The notes beneath the pieces were generated by a model, which saw only the letters and a list, made by a program, of their open reading frames with translations, was not told where the DNA came from and did no database searches. From NCBI GenBank assembly GCA_965656545.1, contig CBFHKZ010000003.1:184436-248435 (forward strand): a stretch of 64,000 nucleotides of DNA. The letters run 5' to 3'. Of this stretch, positions 31,785-40,620 are shown in pieces (position 1 is the stretch's first letter; each line of letters begins with the position of its first letter). A program made the translations under genes and the position numbers. The DNA comes from UBA7446 sp965656545. GTDB taxonomy: Bacteria; Bacteroidota; Bacteroidia; Flavobacteriales; Flavobacteriaceae.

Positions 31785-31869
31785 GCGCACGAGAGGAATC
31801 GAACCTCCACGGGATTTAACTCCCACTAGGCCCTCAACCTAGCGCGTCTACCAATTCCGCCACGTGCGC
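31785..31869 (-). tRNA. tRNA-Leu (anticodon GAG)
   Basis: The minus strand has acceptor GCGCACG paired with CGTGCGC, D-arm region GGCGGAATTGGTAGACGC, anticodon loop TTGAGGG in the stem CTAGG/CCTAG, a long class II variable arm (TGGGAGTTAAATCCCG) and T-arm GAGGTTCGATTCCTC. 85 bases. Last gene of the Lys-Lys-Leu cluster. Confidence 0.95.
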
Positions 31870-31884
31870 TTTTGAATGAGGAAG

Positions 31885-31957
31885 TGACTTGGCTGGGGTT
31901 CGAACCCAGGACCCTCTCCTTAAAAGGGAGATGCTCTACCAGCTGAGCTACCAAGTC
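31885..31957 (-). tRNA. tRNA-Lys (anticodon TTT), second copy
   Basis: Acceptor GACTTGG/CCAAGTC, anticodon loop CTTTTAA in stem CTCCC/GGGAG-type pairing, T-arm CTGGGTTCGAACCCCAG. Identical in sequence to the copy at 31966-32038; the two form an 81-bp tandem repeat. Confidence 0.96.
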
Positions 31958-31965
31958 TATTGTTG

Positions 31966-32038
31966 TGACTTGGCTGGGGTTCGAACCCAGGACCCTCTCC
32001 TTAAAAGGGAGATGCTCTACCAGCTGAGCTACCAAGTC
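31966..32038 (-). tRNA. tRNA-Lys (anticodon TTT), first copy
   Basis: 73 bases, identical to the next copy downstream. It starts 14 bases after a TATATTTG promoter element. CCA is not encoded. Confidence 0.96.
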
Positions 32039-32052
32039 AAAATTTGAAGGTG

Positions 32053-32060
32053 CAAATATA
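32053..32060 (-). promoter_or_regulatory. -7 promoter element TATATTTG of the tRNA Lys-Lys-Leu operon
   Basis: Reads TATATTTG on the minus strand, 14 bases upstream of the first tRNA. Confidence 0.55.
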
Positions 32061-32097
32061 GGCGCATTTTGACGATTATTCAAAGTTTAAATTACCC

Positions 32098-32105
32098 TAA
32101 ATTTG
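32098..32105 (+). promoter_or_regulatory. -7 promoter element TAAATTTG of aroK
   Basis: TAnnTTTG match 21 bases before the aroK ATG at 32127, back to back with the tRNA promoter. Confidence 0.45.
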
Positions 32106-32126
32106 CAACCTGCAATACTTTAAAAT

Positions 32127-32666
32127 ATGGCAACTTCTTTTTCTAACCCTAACGCAATCATATTAATAGGATATATGGGCAGCGGCAAGTCTACGGTAGG
32201 TCGTATGCTTGCACAGACACATAAGCTTTTATTTGAAGACCTTGACGATGTCATTGCCAATGATGCAGCTGCTTCTATACCTGAATTGTTCGTTGAAAAG
32301 GGTGCCAAAGCTTTTAGAGAATTGGAACACCAAACACTTAAAAAAATACTTGGAAATGCTGCCAACAAGGTAATTTCTTTGGGCGGTGGCGCTCCTTGTT
32401 ACTACGATAACATGGCACTTGTTGCGGCTACTACTCCGCATGTTTTTTACCTTAATGCATCACATAAGACGTTAGCGCAACGCCTTTTTCCTGAAAAAAA
32501 GGGACGCCCCTTAATTGCACACGCCGAGACGGAGGAAGCGCTGCAATCGTTTATTGCCAAGCATTTATTTGAACGTCAACCCTTTTACAGGCAAGCCAAT
32601 CACATTATTTCAGTAGACAATAAATCGATTGAAACGGTAGTGGCGGAAGTTGGAAAATTAATCTAG
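32127..32666 (+). CDS. aroK: Shikimate kinase
   Basis: Phosphorylates shikimate in aromatic amino acid synthesis. 179 residues. Walker A LIGYMGSGKSTVGRM (residues 13-27), the shikimate-binding Asp in LLFEDLDDVI, AFRELEHQTL and the GGG motif ISLGGGAPCY, and the lid Arg in KKGRPLIAH. Length normal. Convergent with the phosphoribosyltransferase gene, overlapping by 9 bases. Confidence 0.94.
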   Translation: MATSFSNPNAIILIGYMGSGKSTVGRMLAQTHKLLFEDLDDVIANDAAASIPELFVEKGAKAFRELEHQTLKKILGNAANKVISLGGGAPCYYDNMALVAATTPHVFYLNASHKTLAQRLFPEKKGRPLIAHAETEEALQSFIAKHLFERQPFYRQANHIISVDNKSIETVVAEVGKLI

Positions 32667-33152
32667 TACGGCAGTAAAGCCGTCGGGTTTCACCAGAACA
32701 GCCACATTCTCGTTTATTGACGTAGACAGCGACAATCCTTTAAAGTCGGCTTTAATGGGAAATTTTTTGTGGTTTCTGTCAAGCAATACAGCTGTTTTGC
32801 ACTGCTTAAGCGGCACGCTTAAAAAATGCCTAACGGCATATATTAAGGTTGTGCCCGTGTGAAGCACGTCATCGACTAACACAACTGACTTGTCTGTAAA
32901 GTCTTTTGCAGCAAGTGTGGTCTGTATGGGATTGCGCGGATTTTTTTTATCTATTTTGATCTCACAACTTAAAATTTCTTTTGAAGAATTGGCTTTTAGG
33001 TGGTGTACAATGCGTTCAGCTACCGCGTAACCATTGGCAACGATACCCGCAATAATGATGGTTTGGTTCTCGCCATTGGCCTCAAGAATCTGATAAGCGA
33101 TACGTTCCAGCTTGTGCTCAATTTGTTCCGATGTCAAAATGATTTCACTCAT
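32658..33152 (-). CDS. Phosphoribosyltransferase-domain protein (PyrR-like)
   Basis: 164 residues. The PRPP-binding motif is VVLVDDVLHTGTTL (about residues 94-107), followed by a flexible loop and a VLLDRNHKKFPIKADFKG segment as in PyrR/hypoxanthine-type transferases. PyrR is a regulator and uracil phosphoribosyltransferase, but in Flavobacteria the role of this standalone gene is unknown. The ATG at 33152 is chosen because the SEIILT opening is conserved and upstream codons are not. Confidence 0.85.
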   Translation of the reverse strand: MSEIILTSEQIEHKLERIAYQILEANGENQTIIIAGIVANGYAVAERIVHHLKANSSKEILSCEIKIDKKNPRNPIQTTLAAKDFTDKSVVLVDDVLHTGTTLIYAVRHFLSVPLKQCKTAVLLDRNHKKFPIKADFKGLSLSTSINENVAVLVKPDGFTAVLD

Positions 33153-33175
33153 AGCACAAAAATACACAATATACC

Positions 33176-33547
33176 TTAGGCATCATCATCCAAAAAGTCC
33201 TCGAGGTCTCTGCGGTCTTTTTTGCTCGGCCTGCCAGCGCCTTTGACTCTCGACAAGCGTTGATTTTCATCTGCAGCATCCTTAAGATCCAATGCCTCTT
33301 GTGGGGTGATGTCTTTGCAATATTGAGGTACGAGTTTTGCGCCAACACGACTCTTGGGAATGTCTAAAACATAAATTTCAATAGTGAGTTGTTGCCGCCG
33401 AACACTAATTTTATCTGATACATAAACCTCCCTTGAGGGTTTGGCGTTTTGACCACCAAGCTGCACATAGCCCTTTCTACAGGCCGTGCTGGCTTCATTT
33501 CTTGACTTGTAATAACGGACTGCCCACAGATATTTATCTATTCGCAT
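33176..33547 (-). CDS. S4-domain RNA-binding protein (Hsp15-like)
   Basis: 123 residues. The N-terminal S4 fold reads MRIDKYLWAVRYYKSRNEAS followed by KGYVQLGGQNAKPSREV; the C-terminus is basic and ends GRPSKKDRRDLEDFLDDDA, like Hsp15 (HslR), which binds free 50S subunits with stalled nascent chains. The ATG at 33547 matches the conserved start; a reading from 33568 adds seven unconserved residues. It lies 23 bases downstream of nothing else on its strand, so it may head the transcript with the phosphoribosyltransferase. Confidence 0.88.
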   Translation of the reverse strand: MRIDKYLWAVRYYKSRNEASTACRKGYVQLGGQNAKPSREVYVSDKISVRRQQLTIEIYVLDIPKSRVGAKLVPQYCKDITPQEALDLKDAADENQRLSRVKGAGRPSKKDRRDLEDFLDDDA

Positions 33548-33555
33548 GTTTATAA

Positions 33556-33570
33556 TATTGCTTCGCAATA
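33556..33570. repeat. Short perfect hairpin (TATTGC / GCAATA)
   Basis: TATTGC, loop TTC, GCAATA, between the divergent S4 and FKBP-like genes. A small palindrome of this kind can be a dispersed repeat or an operator; only one copy was seen in the window. Confidence 0.35.
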
Positions 33571-33608
33571 ATACACTAAAATTGTATCTTGCGCCTTAAA
33601 TCTTATTG

Positions 33609-34493
33609 ATGAAAATACTAAAACCTTTTTTTGGAATTGTATGCCTACTTGTATTTGCGACTGCCTGTGAAGAACAGCAGCGTGGTTTTGCAGAGCCACC
33701 TCGTGATTACGAAGCTCAACGCGCAGTGGATAACGATTCTTTACTTAATTTTTTACAAACACGCTTTTACAACTATGAAGAATATGCAACTGCTGCAAGT
33801 AACGAGCAAGTAACATTTGACATCAAGATTATTGAAGGAGATTTTGCCAACAAAACACCTTTGATTGACCAAGTAGAAACAATCAATTTGAAAGTTAAAG
33901 ACAATGATGGTGTTTACTTTGATCACACCGCCTATGTGCTAAAAATGCGCGAGGGTGTGGGAACTGCACCAACTGCTGCTGATAGTATTTTTGTCACATA
34001 CAAGGGTATGTACCTCAATCTAATTAGATTTGACGAAAGAACCAGTCCCGTTTGGTTTGAATCACTTTCTCTGGTAAAAGGTTTTAGCGCCCTTATGCCA
34101 TACATTAAAAGTGCGGCAGCACCTACCATTAATTCGGATGGTACTTATGCCTTTGATGGATTTGGCTCCGCTGCTATTTTTATGCCCTCTGCTTTGGGGT
34201 ATTACAACGACTCAAGAAGTGTTCAGGCTTACTCGCCACTTATTTTTGCTGTGGACATGTACACCTACAAAACCACAGATCACGATGGCGATAGCGTCCC
34301 TACGCACCTTGAAGACTTAGACGGCGACAATTATTTTGATGACGATACGGATAGCGATGGTCTTCCCAATTTCCGTGACGATGATGATGACAATGACGGC
34401 ATACTAACGCGCACTGAGTATGACGCGAATAACGACGGCATAGCCGATGATACGGATAATGACGGTACGCCAGATTATTTAGATAAAGACTAG
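33609..34493 (+). CDS. FKBP-like lipoprotein with calcium-binding (thrombospondin type 3-like) repeats
   Basis: 294 residues. Signal peptide with lipobox VFATAC, so an outer-membrane lipoprotein. The middle (about residues 75-220) has the FKBP-type peptidyl-prolyl isomerase plan in its degenerate Bacteroidetes form (ADSIFVTYKGMYLN, SLVKGFSALMPYIKSAA, FIMPSALGYYN-like). The C-terminus is a run of Asp-rich repeats such as DHDGDSVPTHLEDLDGD and DNDGTPDYLDKD that would bind calcium. ATG 33609 chosen over a TTG at 33606. It probably aids folding of outer-membrane proteins. Confidence 0.83.
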   Translation: MKILKPFFGIVCLLVFATACEEQQRGFAEPPRDYEAQRAVDNDSLLNFLQTRFYNYEEYATAASNEQVTFDIKIIEGDFANKTPLIDQVETINLKVKDNDGVYFDHTAYVLKMREGVGTAPTAADSIFVTYKGMYLNLIRFDERTSPVWFESLSLVKGFSALMPYIKSAAAPTINSDGTYAFDGFGSAAIFMPSALGYYNDSRSVQAYSPLIFAVDMYTYKTTDHDGDSVPTHLEDLDGDNYFDDDTDSDGLPNFRDDDDDNDGILTRTEYDANNDGIADDTDNDGTPDYLDKD

Positions 34494-35449
34494 GCTTTCT
34501 TAGCCAAAACTTCTTTCGCTTTCTTTACGATAGATGCAGCGTTTAAGCCGTATTTCTCCATTAGTTGCGCAGGCGTTCCTGATTCGCCAAAAGTATCTTG
34601 TGTGGCAACAAAAGCTTGTGGGGTAGGATGCTGCTCCGCCAATACACGGGCAACACTTTCTCCGAGTCCACCCAAGTAGTTATGCTCTTCACAACTTACC
34701 ACTGCACCTGTTTTTTTAGCCGATTGCAAAATAAGGGCATCGTCCAAAGGTTTGATGGTATGTATGTTGATTACCTCAGCGCTGATGCCTTGTTCATGTA
34801 GGCTTTTTGCTGCTTCTAAAGCTTCCCATACAAGGTGACCCGTGGCCACTAGTGTCACATCAGTACCTTCTTGAAGTAGTATTCCCTTTCCGATTTCAAA
34901 AGGCAAATCGCTAGTGAAATTAGGAACCGCAGGACGTCCAAAGCGCAAATAAACAGGACCGTTGTGTGCTGCTATTGCATGTGTTGCTTTTCGCGTTTGC
35001 TCAAAGTCACAAGTATTGATTACGGTCATGCCCGGAAGCATTTTCATCAATCCCAAGTCTTCTAGAATTTGGTGTGTTGCGCCATCTTCGCCTAGTGTGA
35101 TACCAGCGTGCGAAGCACATATTTTTACATTCTTGTGTGAATAGGCAATCGATTGACGGATTTGATCGTATACACGACCTGTTGAGAAGTTAGCAAAGGT
35201 TCCTGTAAACGGAATTTTACCTCCAATGGTCATGCCTGCTGCAATACCCATCATATTGGCTTCTGCAATACCTATTTGGAAAAAACGTTCTGGGTGTGCG
35301 TCTTTAAAAGCGTTCATCTTTAGCGAGCCTGTGAGGTCTGCGCACAAAGCCACGACATTTTCGTTTTGATCGCCGATTTCTGCCAAACCAACCCCAAATC
35401 CAGAGCGTGTATCAATTTTATCTGTAAACGTATATTCTTTCAATCCCAT
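34490..35449 (-). CDS. Transketolase, C-terminal subunit
   Basis: 319 residues: the pyrimidine-binding domain (SGFGVGLAEIGDQNENVVAL, GIAEANMMGIAAGMTIGG with the catalytic Glu, THQILEDLGLMKMLPGM) plus the C-terminal domain. With the adjacent 35451-36296 gene it makes a split transketolase acting in the pentose phosphate pathway, common in Bacteroidetes. The N-terminal subunit gene lies 1 base upstream, so the two are made together. 3' end overlaps the FKBP-like gene by 4 bases. Confidence 0.93.
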   Translation of the reverse strand: MGLKEYTFTDKIDTRSGFGVGLAEIGDQNENVVALCADLTGSLKMNAFKDAHPERFFQIGIAEANMMGIAAGMTIGGKIPFTGTFANFSTGRVYDQIRQSIAYSHKNVKICASHAGITLGEDGATHQILEDLGLMKMLPGMTVINTCDFEQTRKATHAIAAHNGPVYLRFGRPAVPNFTSDLPFEIGKGILLQEGTDVTLVATGHLVWEALEAAKSLHEQGISAEVINIHTIKPLDDALILQSAKKTGAVVSCEEHNYLGGLGESVARVLAEQHPTPQAFVATQDTFGESGTPAQLMEKYGLNAASIVKKAKEVLAKKA

Positions 35450-35450
35450 C

Positions 35451-36296
35451 TTAATAATCTCCTAAAGTTTCTTCGTTTTGCGCCAGTCCTATGGCCAGTT
35501 GTTCGTCGTTTGGTGCTTTGCCGTGCCATGCGTGTGTATGCATCATAAAGTCAACACCGTTGCCCATTACCGTGTGTAGTAAAATAGCCACAGGCTTTTG
35601 CTTGCCCGAGGCTGCTTTGGCTGCTTCAAATCCTGCTAAAATAGCTGGAACATCATTGCCTTTTTCCACATTGATTACGATCCAACCAAAAGCTTCTAGT
35701 TTGGCACCAACGTCGCCAAGTGGCAAAACGTCATCTGTGCTTCCGTCAATTTGCTGTTTGTTGTAGTCAATGGTCGAAATAAGGTTGTCTATTCCCTTGC
35801 CAGCTGCATACATGATGGCTTCCCAGTTTTGTCCTTCTTGAAGCTCACCATCGCCGTGTAGGCTATAGACCAAATGCTTGTCATTGTTGAGTTTTTTTGT
35901 TTCAGCAGCGCCTATGGCAACGGACATGCCCTGTCCAAGCGAACCAGAAGCAATACGAACACCCGGAAGCCCCTCATGCGTAGTGGGATGTCCTTGTAAG
36001 CGGGAATTTAATTTTCTAAAAGTGGCAAGTTCTGAAACGGGAAAAAAGCCGCTACGTGCCAAAACACTGTAAAAAACAGGTGAGATGTGCCCGTTTGACA
36101 AAAAGAAGAGGTCTTCGTTTTTACCGTCCATGCTAAAGTCGGTCGAGTAGTCCATAACATGTTGGTAGAGTGCAACGAAAAATTCAGCACAGCCCAACGA
36201 CCCTCCGGGATGACCCGAATTTACTTGGTGTACCATACGCAAGATATCACGGCGCACCTGTGGTAAAAACTGTTCTATAGATTCAATGGATGCCAT
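35451..36296 (-). CDS. Transketolase, N-terminal (TPP-binding) subunit
   Basis: 281 residues. The thiamine diphosphate motif is GDGELQEGQNWEA followed about 20 residues on by STIDYNKQQ; NSGHPGGSLGCAEFFVALY and HTVMGNGVDFM are typical transketolase pieces. It pairs with the subunit directly downstream. Divergent from tgt. Confidence 0.93.
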   Translation of the reverse strand: MASIESIEQFLPQVRRDILRMVHQVNSGHPGGSLGCAEFFVALYQHVMDYSTDFSMDGKNEDLFFLSNGHISPVFYSVLARSGFFPVSELATFRKLNSRLQGHPTTHEGLPGVRIASGSLGQGMSVAIGAAETKKLNNDKHLVYSLHGDGELQEGQNWEAIMYAAGKGIDNLISTIDYNKQQIDGSTDDVLPLGDVGAKLEAFGWIVINVEKGNDVPAILAGFEAAKAASGKQKPVAILLHTVMGNGVDFMMHTHAWHGKAPNDEQLAIGLAQNEETLGDY

Positions 36297-36312
36297 AAAA
36301 AATAAATTTTCT

Positions 36313-36320
36313 CAAAAATA
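36313..36320 (-). promoter_or_regulatory. -7 promoter element TATTTTTG of the transketolase operon
   Basis: Reads TATTTTTG on the minus strand, 16 bases before the start codon at 36296. Confidence 0.4.
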
Positions 36321-36413
36321 AAACTTCACTTCCAGCTAACACCATTATTTTGTAATTATTTATACTAAAAAAATGAACAGTTATTAATAACTTACATACA
36401 GCCTTGTGTTGTG

Positions 36414-36421
36414 TATATTTG
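36414..36421 (+). promoter_or_regulatory. -7 promoter element TATATTTG of tgt, leaderless distance
   Basis: The GTG start at 36426 is only 4 bases downstream, so the mRNA would begin at about the start codon; there is no room for a ribosome binding site. Confidence 0.55.
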
Positions 36422-36425
36422 ACAG

Positions 36426-37556
36426 GTGAAATTTTCATTACTACATACCGATACCGCTTCAAAAGCTAGGGCAGGCGAGCTCACTACCGACCACGGAAAA
36501 ATAGAGACCCCTATTTTTATGCCTGTGGGAACGGCAGCTACCGTAAAGGGAGTACATCAACGCGATTTGGCAGCAGACATCAACCCCGATATCATCTTGG
36601 CCAACACCTATCATTTATACCTAAGGCCTTCCATGCCCATTTTAGAACAGGCAGGCGGTATTCATAAGTTTATGAATTGGGAACGCCCCATATTAACAGA
36701 CAGCGGTGGATATCAAGTATACTCTTTAGTAGACAACCGCAAAATTACCGAGGAAGGCGTGACCTTTAAATCGCATATCGACGGCTCCAAACATTTTTTT
36801 AGTCCAGAAAGGGCCATGGATATTCAAAGAAGTATCGGTGCGGATATCATTATGGCTTTTGACGAATGTACGCCATATCCATGTCCCTATGATTATGCCA
36901 AAAACTCCATGCACCTCACGCATCGTTGGCTTATTCGCTGTCAAGAGCACTTTGAAAAAACAACACCCAAATACGGATACAACCAAACGCTTTTTCCAAT
37001 CGTGCAAGGAAGTGTGTATACCGATTTACGGGTGCAGTCGGCCGAATTTATCGCAAGCACCAACGCACCAGGGAATGCTATTGGCGGCTTGTCGGTAGGG
37101 GAACCCGCCGAGGAAATGTATGCCATGGCTGATGCGGTTTGTGCCGTCTTGCCCGAAGACAAGCCGCGTTATTTGATGGGTGTTGGCACACCGATTAATA
37201 TTTTGGAGAACATCGCCTTGGGTGTAGATATGTTTGATTGTGTTATGCCCTCAAGAAATGCGCGTAACGGGATGTTGTTTACTTCAGAAGGCAGCATCAA
37301 CATTAAAAATAAAAAATGGGAAAACGATTTCTCTCCCATCGATCCCAATGGTAGTAGTTTTGTTGACTCCGCATACAGCAAAGCTTATTTGCGTCATTTG
37401 TTTGCTGCAAATGAGTTGTTGGGCAAGCAAATCGCCACCTTGCATAACCTCTCCTTCTATTTGTGGTTGGTACGCCAAGCTAGAAAGCATATTTTAGCTG
37501 GAGATTTTGCGTCTTGGAAAAACACCATGGTACGTCAAATGGATAAGCGCTTGTAA
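36426..37556 (+). CDS. tgt: tRNA-guanine transglycosylase
   Basis: Exchanges guanine 34 for the queuosine precursor preQ1 in GUN tRNAs. 376 residues, GTG start. Visible are PIFMPVGTAATVKGV, the catalytic-site DSGGYQVYSL, GGLSVGEP and the nucleophile Asp in GVDMFDCVMPSRNARNG. The usual zinc ligands CxCxxC between LDPE.. and the ..YSRAYL segment are missing: the chain reads DPNGSSFVDSAYSKAYL, keeping only the later His (TLHNL). It probably heads an operon with the LptG-like gene that starts 1 base after its stop. Confidence 0.93.
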   Translation: MKFSLLHTDTASKARAGELTTDHGKIETPIFMPVGTAATVKGVHQRDLAADINPDIILANTYHLYLRPSMPILEQAGGIHKFMNWERPILTDSGGYQVYSLVDNRKITEEGVTFKSHIDGSKHFFSPERAMDIQRSIGADIIMAFDECTPYPCPYDYAKNSMHLTHRWLIRCQEHFEKTTPKYGYNQTLFPIVQGSVYTDLRVQSAEFIASTNAPGNAIGGLSVGEPAEEMYAMADAVCAVLPEDKPRYLMGVGTPINILENIALGVDMFDCVMPSRNARNGMLFTSEGSINIKNKKWENDFSPIDPNGSSFVDSAYSKAYLRHLFAANELLGKQIATLHNLSFYLWLVRQARKHILAGDFASWKNTMVRQMDKRL

Positions 37557-37557
37557 T

Positions 37558-38634
37558 ATGAAGTTGTTAGACCTATATATCATCAAGAAATACATCAGCA
37601 CTTTTACAGTCATGTTGGTGTTGTTTATTCCGATAAGTGTACTGGTTGATCTCTCTCAAAAAATTGATAAGTTTAAACAACACGAACTCTCAACTACTGA
37701 GATTTTAGCTCATTATTACGATTTTGTTTGGGTATTTGGTTACCAGCTATTTCCCATATTCTTGTTTTTGTCGGTGATATGGTTCACTTCAAAATTGGCA
37801 AGTAACACGGAAGTAATTGCTGTGTTAAGTTCTGGAATTTCTTTTTACAGATACTTGCGTCCTTTTCTTATTTCCGCATCCATCATTGCCGTACTGGCCT
37901 TTGGTGCCAGTATGTTTTGGGTGCCCAATGCCAGTGAAAGCTACAACAGCTTTAAGTACGAATACATCAGTAAAGGCAGAAAGGTGATGTTGACAGACAA
38001 TATTTACAAGCAAATAGGCGATAACGATTTTATATACGTCAGCAATTATAACGCAAACCGACAGGTGGGGTATAATTTTACTTGGGAGCATTTTGAAGAC
38101 AATCAATTGGTGTATAAGATAAAAGCCCAAAACATCCGATGGGTAGAAAAAGACAGCATTCACCGGCTGTCACAATTTTTTCAACGCACCATTACAGACG
38201 ATCAGGAGGTTATTCGAAAAGAGGCACGTCTTGATACGCTGCTCGCATTGGATTTAAACGCCATGGCACCTGTTACTTACAAAGCTCACACACTCAATTT
38301 ATTTGAGCTAAACAAATACATTGAGCAAGAGCGTGAAAACGGAAGTCCGCTAATCAACAGCCACCTGTTGGTGCGCCACAAGCGCTGGTCGCTTCCCATT
38401 TCTGCCTTTATCCTAACGCTGATTGCAGTGGCGGTAGCGTCATTTAAAAAGCGTGGCGGTATGGGAATTAACTTAGCCATGGGCATCATACTGGCTTTCC
38501 TCTATATCTTTTTTGATAAAATATTTGAAGTCATGGTTGAGAAATCAAACTTCACGCCTTGGCTAGCCGCATGGATTCCCAATGCCTTATTTGCTGTACT
38601 CTCTATATATTTATTGCGCCATGCAAAGAGATAA
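37558..38634 (+). CDS. LptF/LptG-type permease (YjgP/YjgQ family)
   Basis: 358 residues. N-terminal LDLYIIKKYISTFTVMLVLF and two further helices, a large periplasmic beta domain (about residues 100-270), then three C-terminal helices (PISAFILTLIAVAVASF, MGINLAMGIILAFLYIF). This is the membrane half of the lipopolysaccharide transporter LptBFG. Flavobacterial genomes often place it after tgt. Whether it is the F or G copy cannot be told. It overlaps the EamA gene by 14 bases. Confidence 0.9.
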   Translation: MKLLDLYIIKKYISTFTVMLVLFIPISVLVDLSQKIDKFKQHELSTTEILAHYYDFVWVFGYQLFPIFLFLSVIWFTSKLASNTEVIAVLSSGISFYRYLRPFLISASIIAVLAFGASMFWVPNASESYNSFKYEYISKGRKVMLTDNIYKQIGDNDFIYVSNYNANRQVGYNFTWEHFEDNQLVYKIKAQNIRWVEKDSIHRLSQFFQRTITDDQEVIRKEARLDTLLALDLNAMAPVTYKAHTLNLFELNKYIEQERENGSPLINSHLLVRHKRWSLPISAFILTLIAVAVASFKKRGGMGINLAMGIILAFLYIFFDKIFEVMVEKSNFTPWLAAWIPNALFAVLSIYLLRHAKR

Positions 38635-39532
38635 GCTGTTCAGCACCCTTCACTTTCACTTTATCGTGATCATTTTTGGCTTCACAGCCGTTTTGGGTGC
38701 TTTGATTAGCGTCTCGGCCATTCCCTTGGTGTGGTACCGCATGACACTGGCAACCATAGGTTTGGGCTTGGTGCTTTGGTTGCGCAAGCACAATTTTCGT
38801 GTAAGCAAAACCATTGCTTGGGTGGCTGTTGCAAGCGGGGTGCTTATTGCATTTCACTGGATTACGTTCTTTGGGTCTGTCAAGGTTTCGAACGTTTCCG
38901 TAACCTTATCGGTGCTTTCTTCGGGTGCTTTTTTGACTTCCTTGCTTGAGCCTATTTTCTACAAGCGAAAAGTGATTGGCTACGAGGTGTTTTTTGGACT
39001 CTTGGTGATTCTTGGTTTGGTATTGGTCCTCGGCACAGGAACCACACATTTAAAGGGCTTTCTTTATGCAGGCATATCAACTGTTTTGGCCGTATTGTTT
39101 ACGCTGCTCAACGGTAAATATGTTGCCAAAACCGATCCTTATGTATTGTCTTTTTACGAACTTTTAGTGGGTGCCCTAGTGGTCACTTTGGTATTGGCTT
39201 TTCAAGGTTCTTTTACTGCTGAATTCTTTGCTATTTCGAAGCAGGATTTGTTGTGGCTATCGATTTTGGCATTTGTTTGTACGTCCTATGCTTTTGTTGT
39301 CTCTATTGTCGTGATGCGCCACCTCACGCCCTATTCTATCATGCTCGGTATCAATATGGAACCTGTTTACGGGATTACCTTGGCTTATGCCATTTTTGGA
39401 GAAAAAGAAGTGATGCATACGGGCTTTTACATCGGATTGGTTTGTATACTTATTGCTGTTTTGGCCAACGGCATTTATAAATTAAGAAAAACAAAAAAAA
39501 CGGTTCTTCCCCTTGCTCGGAACCCAAAATAA
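38621..39532 (+). CDS. EamA-family (DMT superfamily) transporter
   Basis: 303 residues, ten transmembrane helices in two EamA repeats, e.g. HFIVIIFGFTAVLGALISV at the start and YSIMLGINMEPVYGITLAYA with IFGEKEVMHTGFYIGLVCIL near the end. The PVYG..LAYAIFGE motif is typical of the family of metabolite exporters. Substrate unknown. The ATG at 38621 lies within the 3' end of the LptG-like gene; a longer reading from 38582 only repeats that gene in another frame. Confidence 0.88.
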   Translation: MQRDKLFSTLHFHFIVIIFGFTAVLGALISVSAIPLVWYRMTLATIGLGLVLWLRKHNFRVSKTIAWVAVASGVLIAFHWITFFGSVKVSNVSVTLSVLSSGAFLTSLLEPIFYKRKVIGYEVFFGLLVILGLVLVLGTGTTHLKGFLYAGISTVLAVLFTLLNGKYVAKTDPYVLSFYELLVGALVVTLVLAFQGSFTAEFFAISKQDLLWLSILAFVCTSYAFVVSIVVMRHLTPYSIMLGINMEPVYGITLAYAIFGEKEVMHTGFYIGLVCILIAVLANGIYKLRKTKKTVLPLARNPK

Positions 39533-39541
39533 GTATATTTG
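39513..39541 (+). promoter_or_regulatory. Promoter of accA
   Basis: TTG at 39513-39515 and TATATTTG at 39534-39541 with an 18-bp gap, inside the 3' end of the EamA gene and the spacer; ATG at 39562. Confidence 0.55.
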
Positions 39542-39561
39542 TTTTGCACTAAGATTACAAC

Positions 39562-40515
39562 ATGGAGTATTTAGACTTTGAAGAACCCATAAAGGAATTA
39601 GAAGACCAATTGCTCAAATGTCAAGTCATTGGTAACGACAGCGAAGTAGACGTTACCGAGGCCTGTAAAAACATCGGGGACCGTCTGGCTGAGCTCAAAA
39701 AAGAGATTTACACCAACCTAACCCCTTGGCAGCGTGTTCAGGTTTCAAGACACCCTTCAAGACCTTATACCCTTGACTATATCAACGCCCTTACGCAGGG
39801 TAGTTTTTTAGAGCTGCACGGCGATAGAACGGTTAAAGACGACAAAGCCATGATCGGTGGTTTGGGTAAGATTGGGGATCAAAGCTTTATGTTTATTGGA
39901 CAACAGAAGGGATACAACACCAAAACACGTCAGTACCGCAACTTTGGTATGGCAAATCCCGAAGGCTACCGAAAGGCGCTACGTCTGATGAAATCTGCCG
40001 AAAAATTTAATGTTCCTGTTGTTTGTCTTGTCGATACGCCTGGCGCATACCCCGGCTTGGAAGCTGAGGAGCGCGGACAGGGCGAAGCCATTGCACGCAA
40101 CATATTGGAAATGTCTCGCCTCAAGACACCTATTATAGTGATGGTTATTGGCGAAGGCGCTTCTGGTGGCGCATTAGGCATAGGTGTGGGTGACCGTATA
40201 TTTATGCTAGAAAACACATGGTACTCTGTTATTTCTCCAGAATCCTGTTCGTCCATTTTATGGCGCAGCTGGGAATACAAGGAGCAAGCGGCTGAAGCAC
40301 TAAAGCTTACGGCCAAAGACATGAAACGCCAAAAGCTCATCGATGCCATTATCAAGGAACCCCTTGGAGGCGCGCATGCCAATCGTGAGGCCATGTTTGA
40401 AACGGTTCGCAAAACCATTTGCAAAACCTACAAGGAATTGCAAGAACTCCCAACCGACGTACTCGTACAAGAACGCATGGACAAGTTTTTTGCCATGGGC
40501 GTTTACGAGGAATAA
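39562..40515 (+). CDS. accA: Acetyl-CoA carboxylase carboxyltransferase subunit alpha
   Basis: 317 residues. Carboxyl transfer from biotin to acetyl-CoA together with AccD, first step of fatty acid synthesis. Signatures are RHPSRPYTLDYIN, LHGDRTVKDDKAMIGGLG, VDTPGAYPGLEAEERGQGEA and ISPESCSSILWRSWEYKEQA. Length normal. The gene has its own promoter and is followed by dnaB after a 105-base spacer. Confidence 0.96.
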   Translation: MEYLDFEEPIKELEDQLLKCQVIGNDSEVDVTEACKNIGDRLAELKKEIYTNLTPWQRVQVSRHPSRPYTLDYINALTQGSFLELHGDRTVKDDKAMIGGLGKIGDQSFMFIGQQKGYNTKTRQYRNFGMANPEGYRKALRLMKSAEKFNVPVVCLVDTPGAYPGLEAEERGQGEAIARNILEMSRLKTPIIVMVIGEGASGGALGIGVGDRIFMLENTWYSVISPESCSSILWRSWEYKEQAAEALKLTAKDMKRQKLIDAIIKEPLGGAHANREAMFETVRKTICKTYKELQELPTDVLVQERMDKFFAMGVYEE

Positions 40516-40620
40516 TGTTTGGCTTTTAAACAATTTGAGGCGGGTTATCAACTAGGCCGTTGTTCGTTAGTTTTTCACTTTTTCTAAAAATATCTACCGC
40601 CATTTGTGTAGTTTAGTGAC

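Noticed and set aside
31826..32083. 85-residue minus-strand open frame with an internal duplication
   Set aside because: It is translation across the two tRNA-Lys genes and tRNA-Leu; the repeat is the tandem tRNA.
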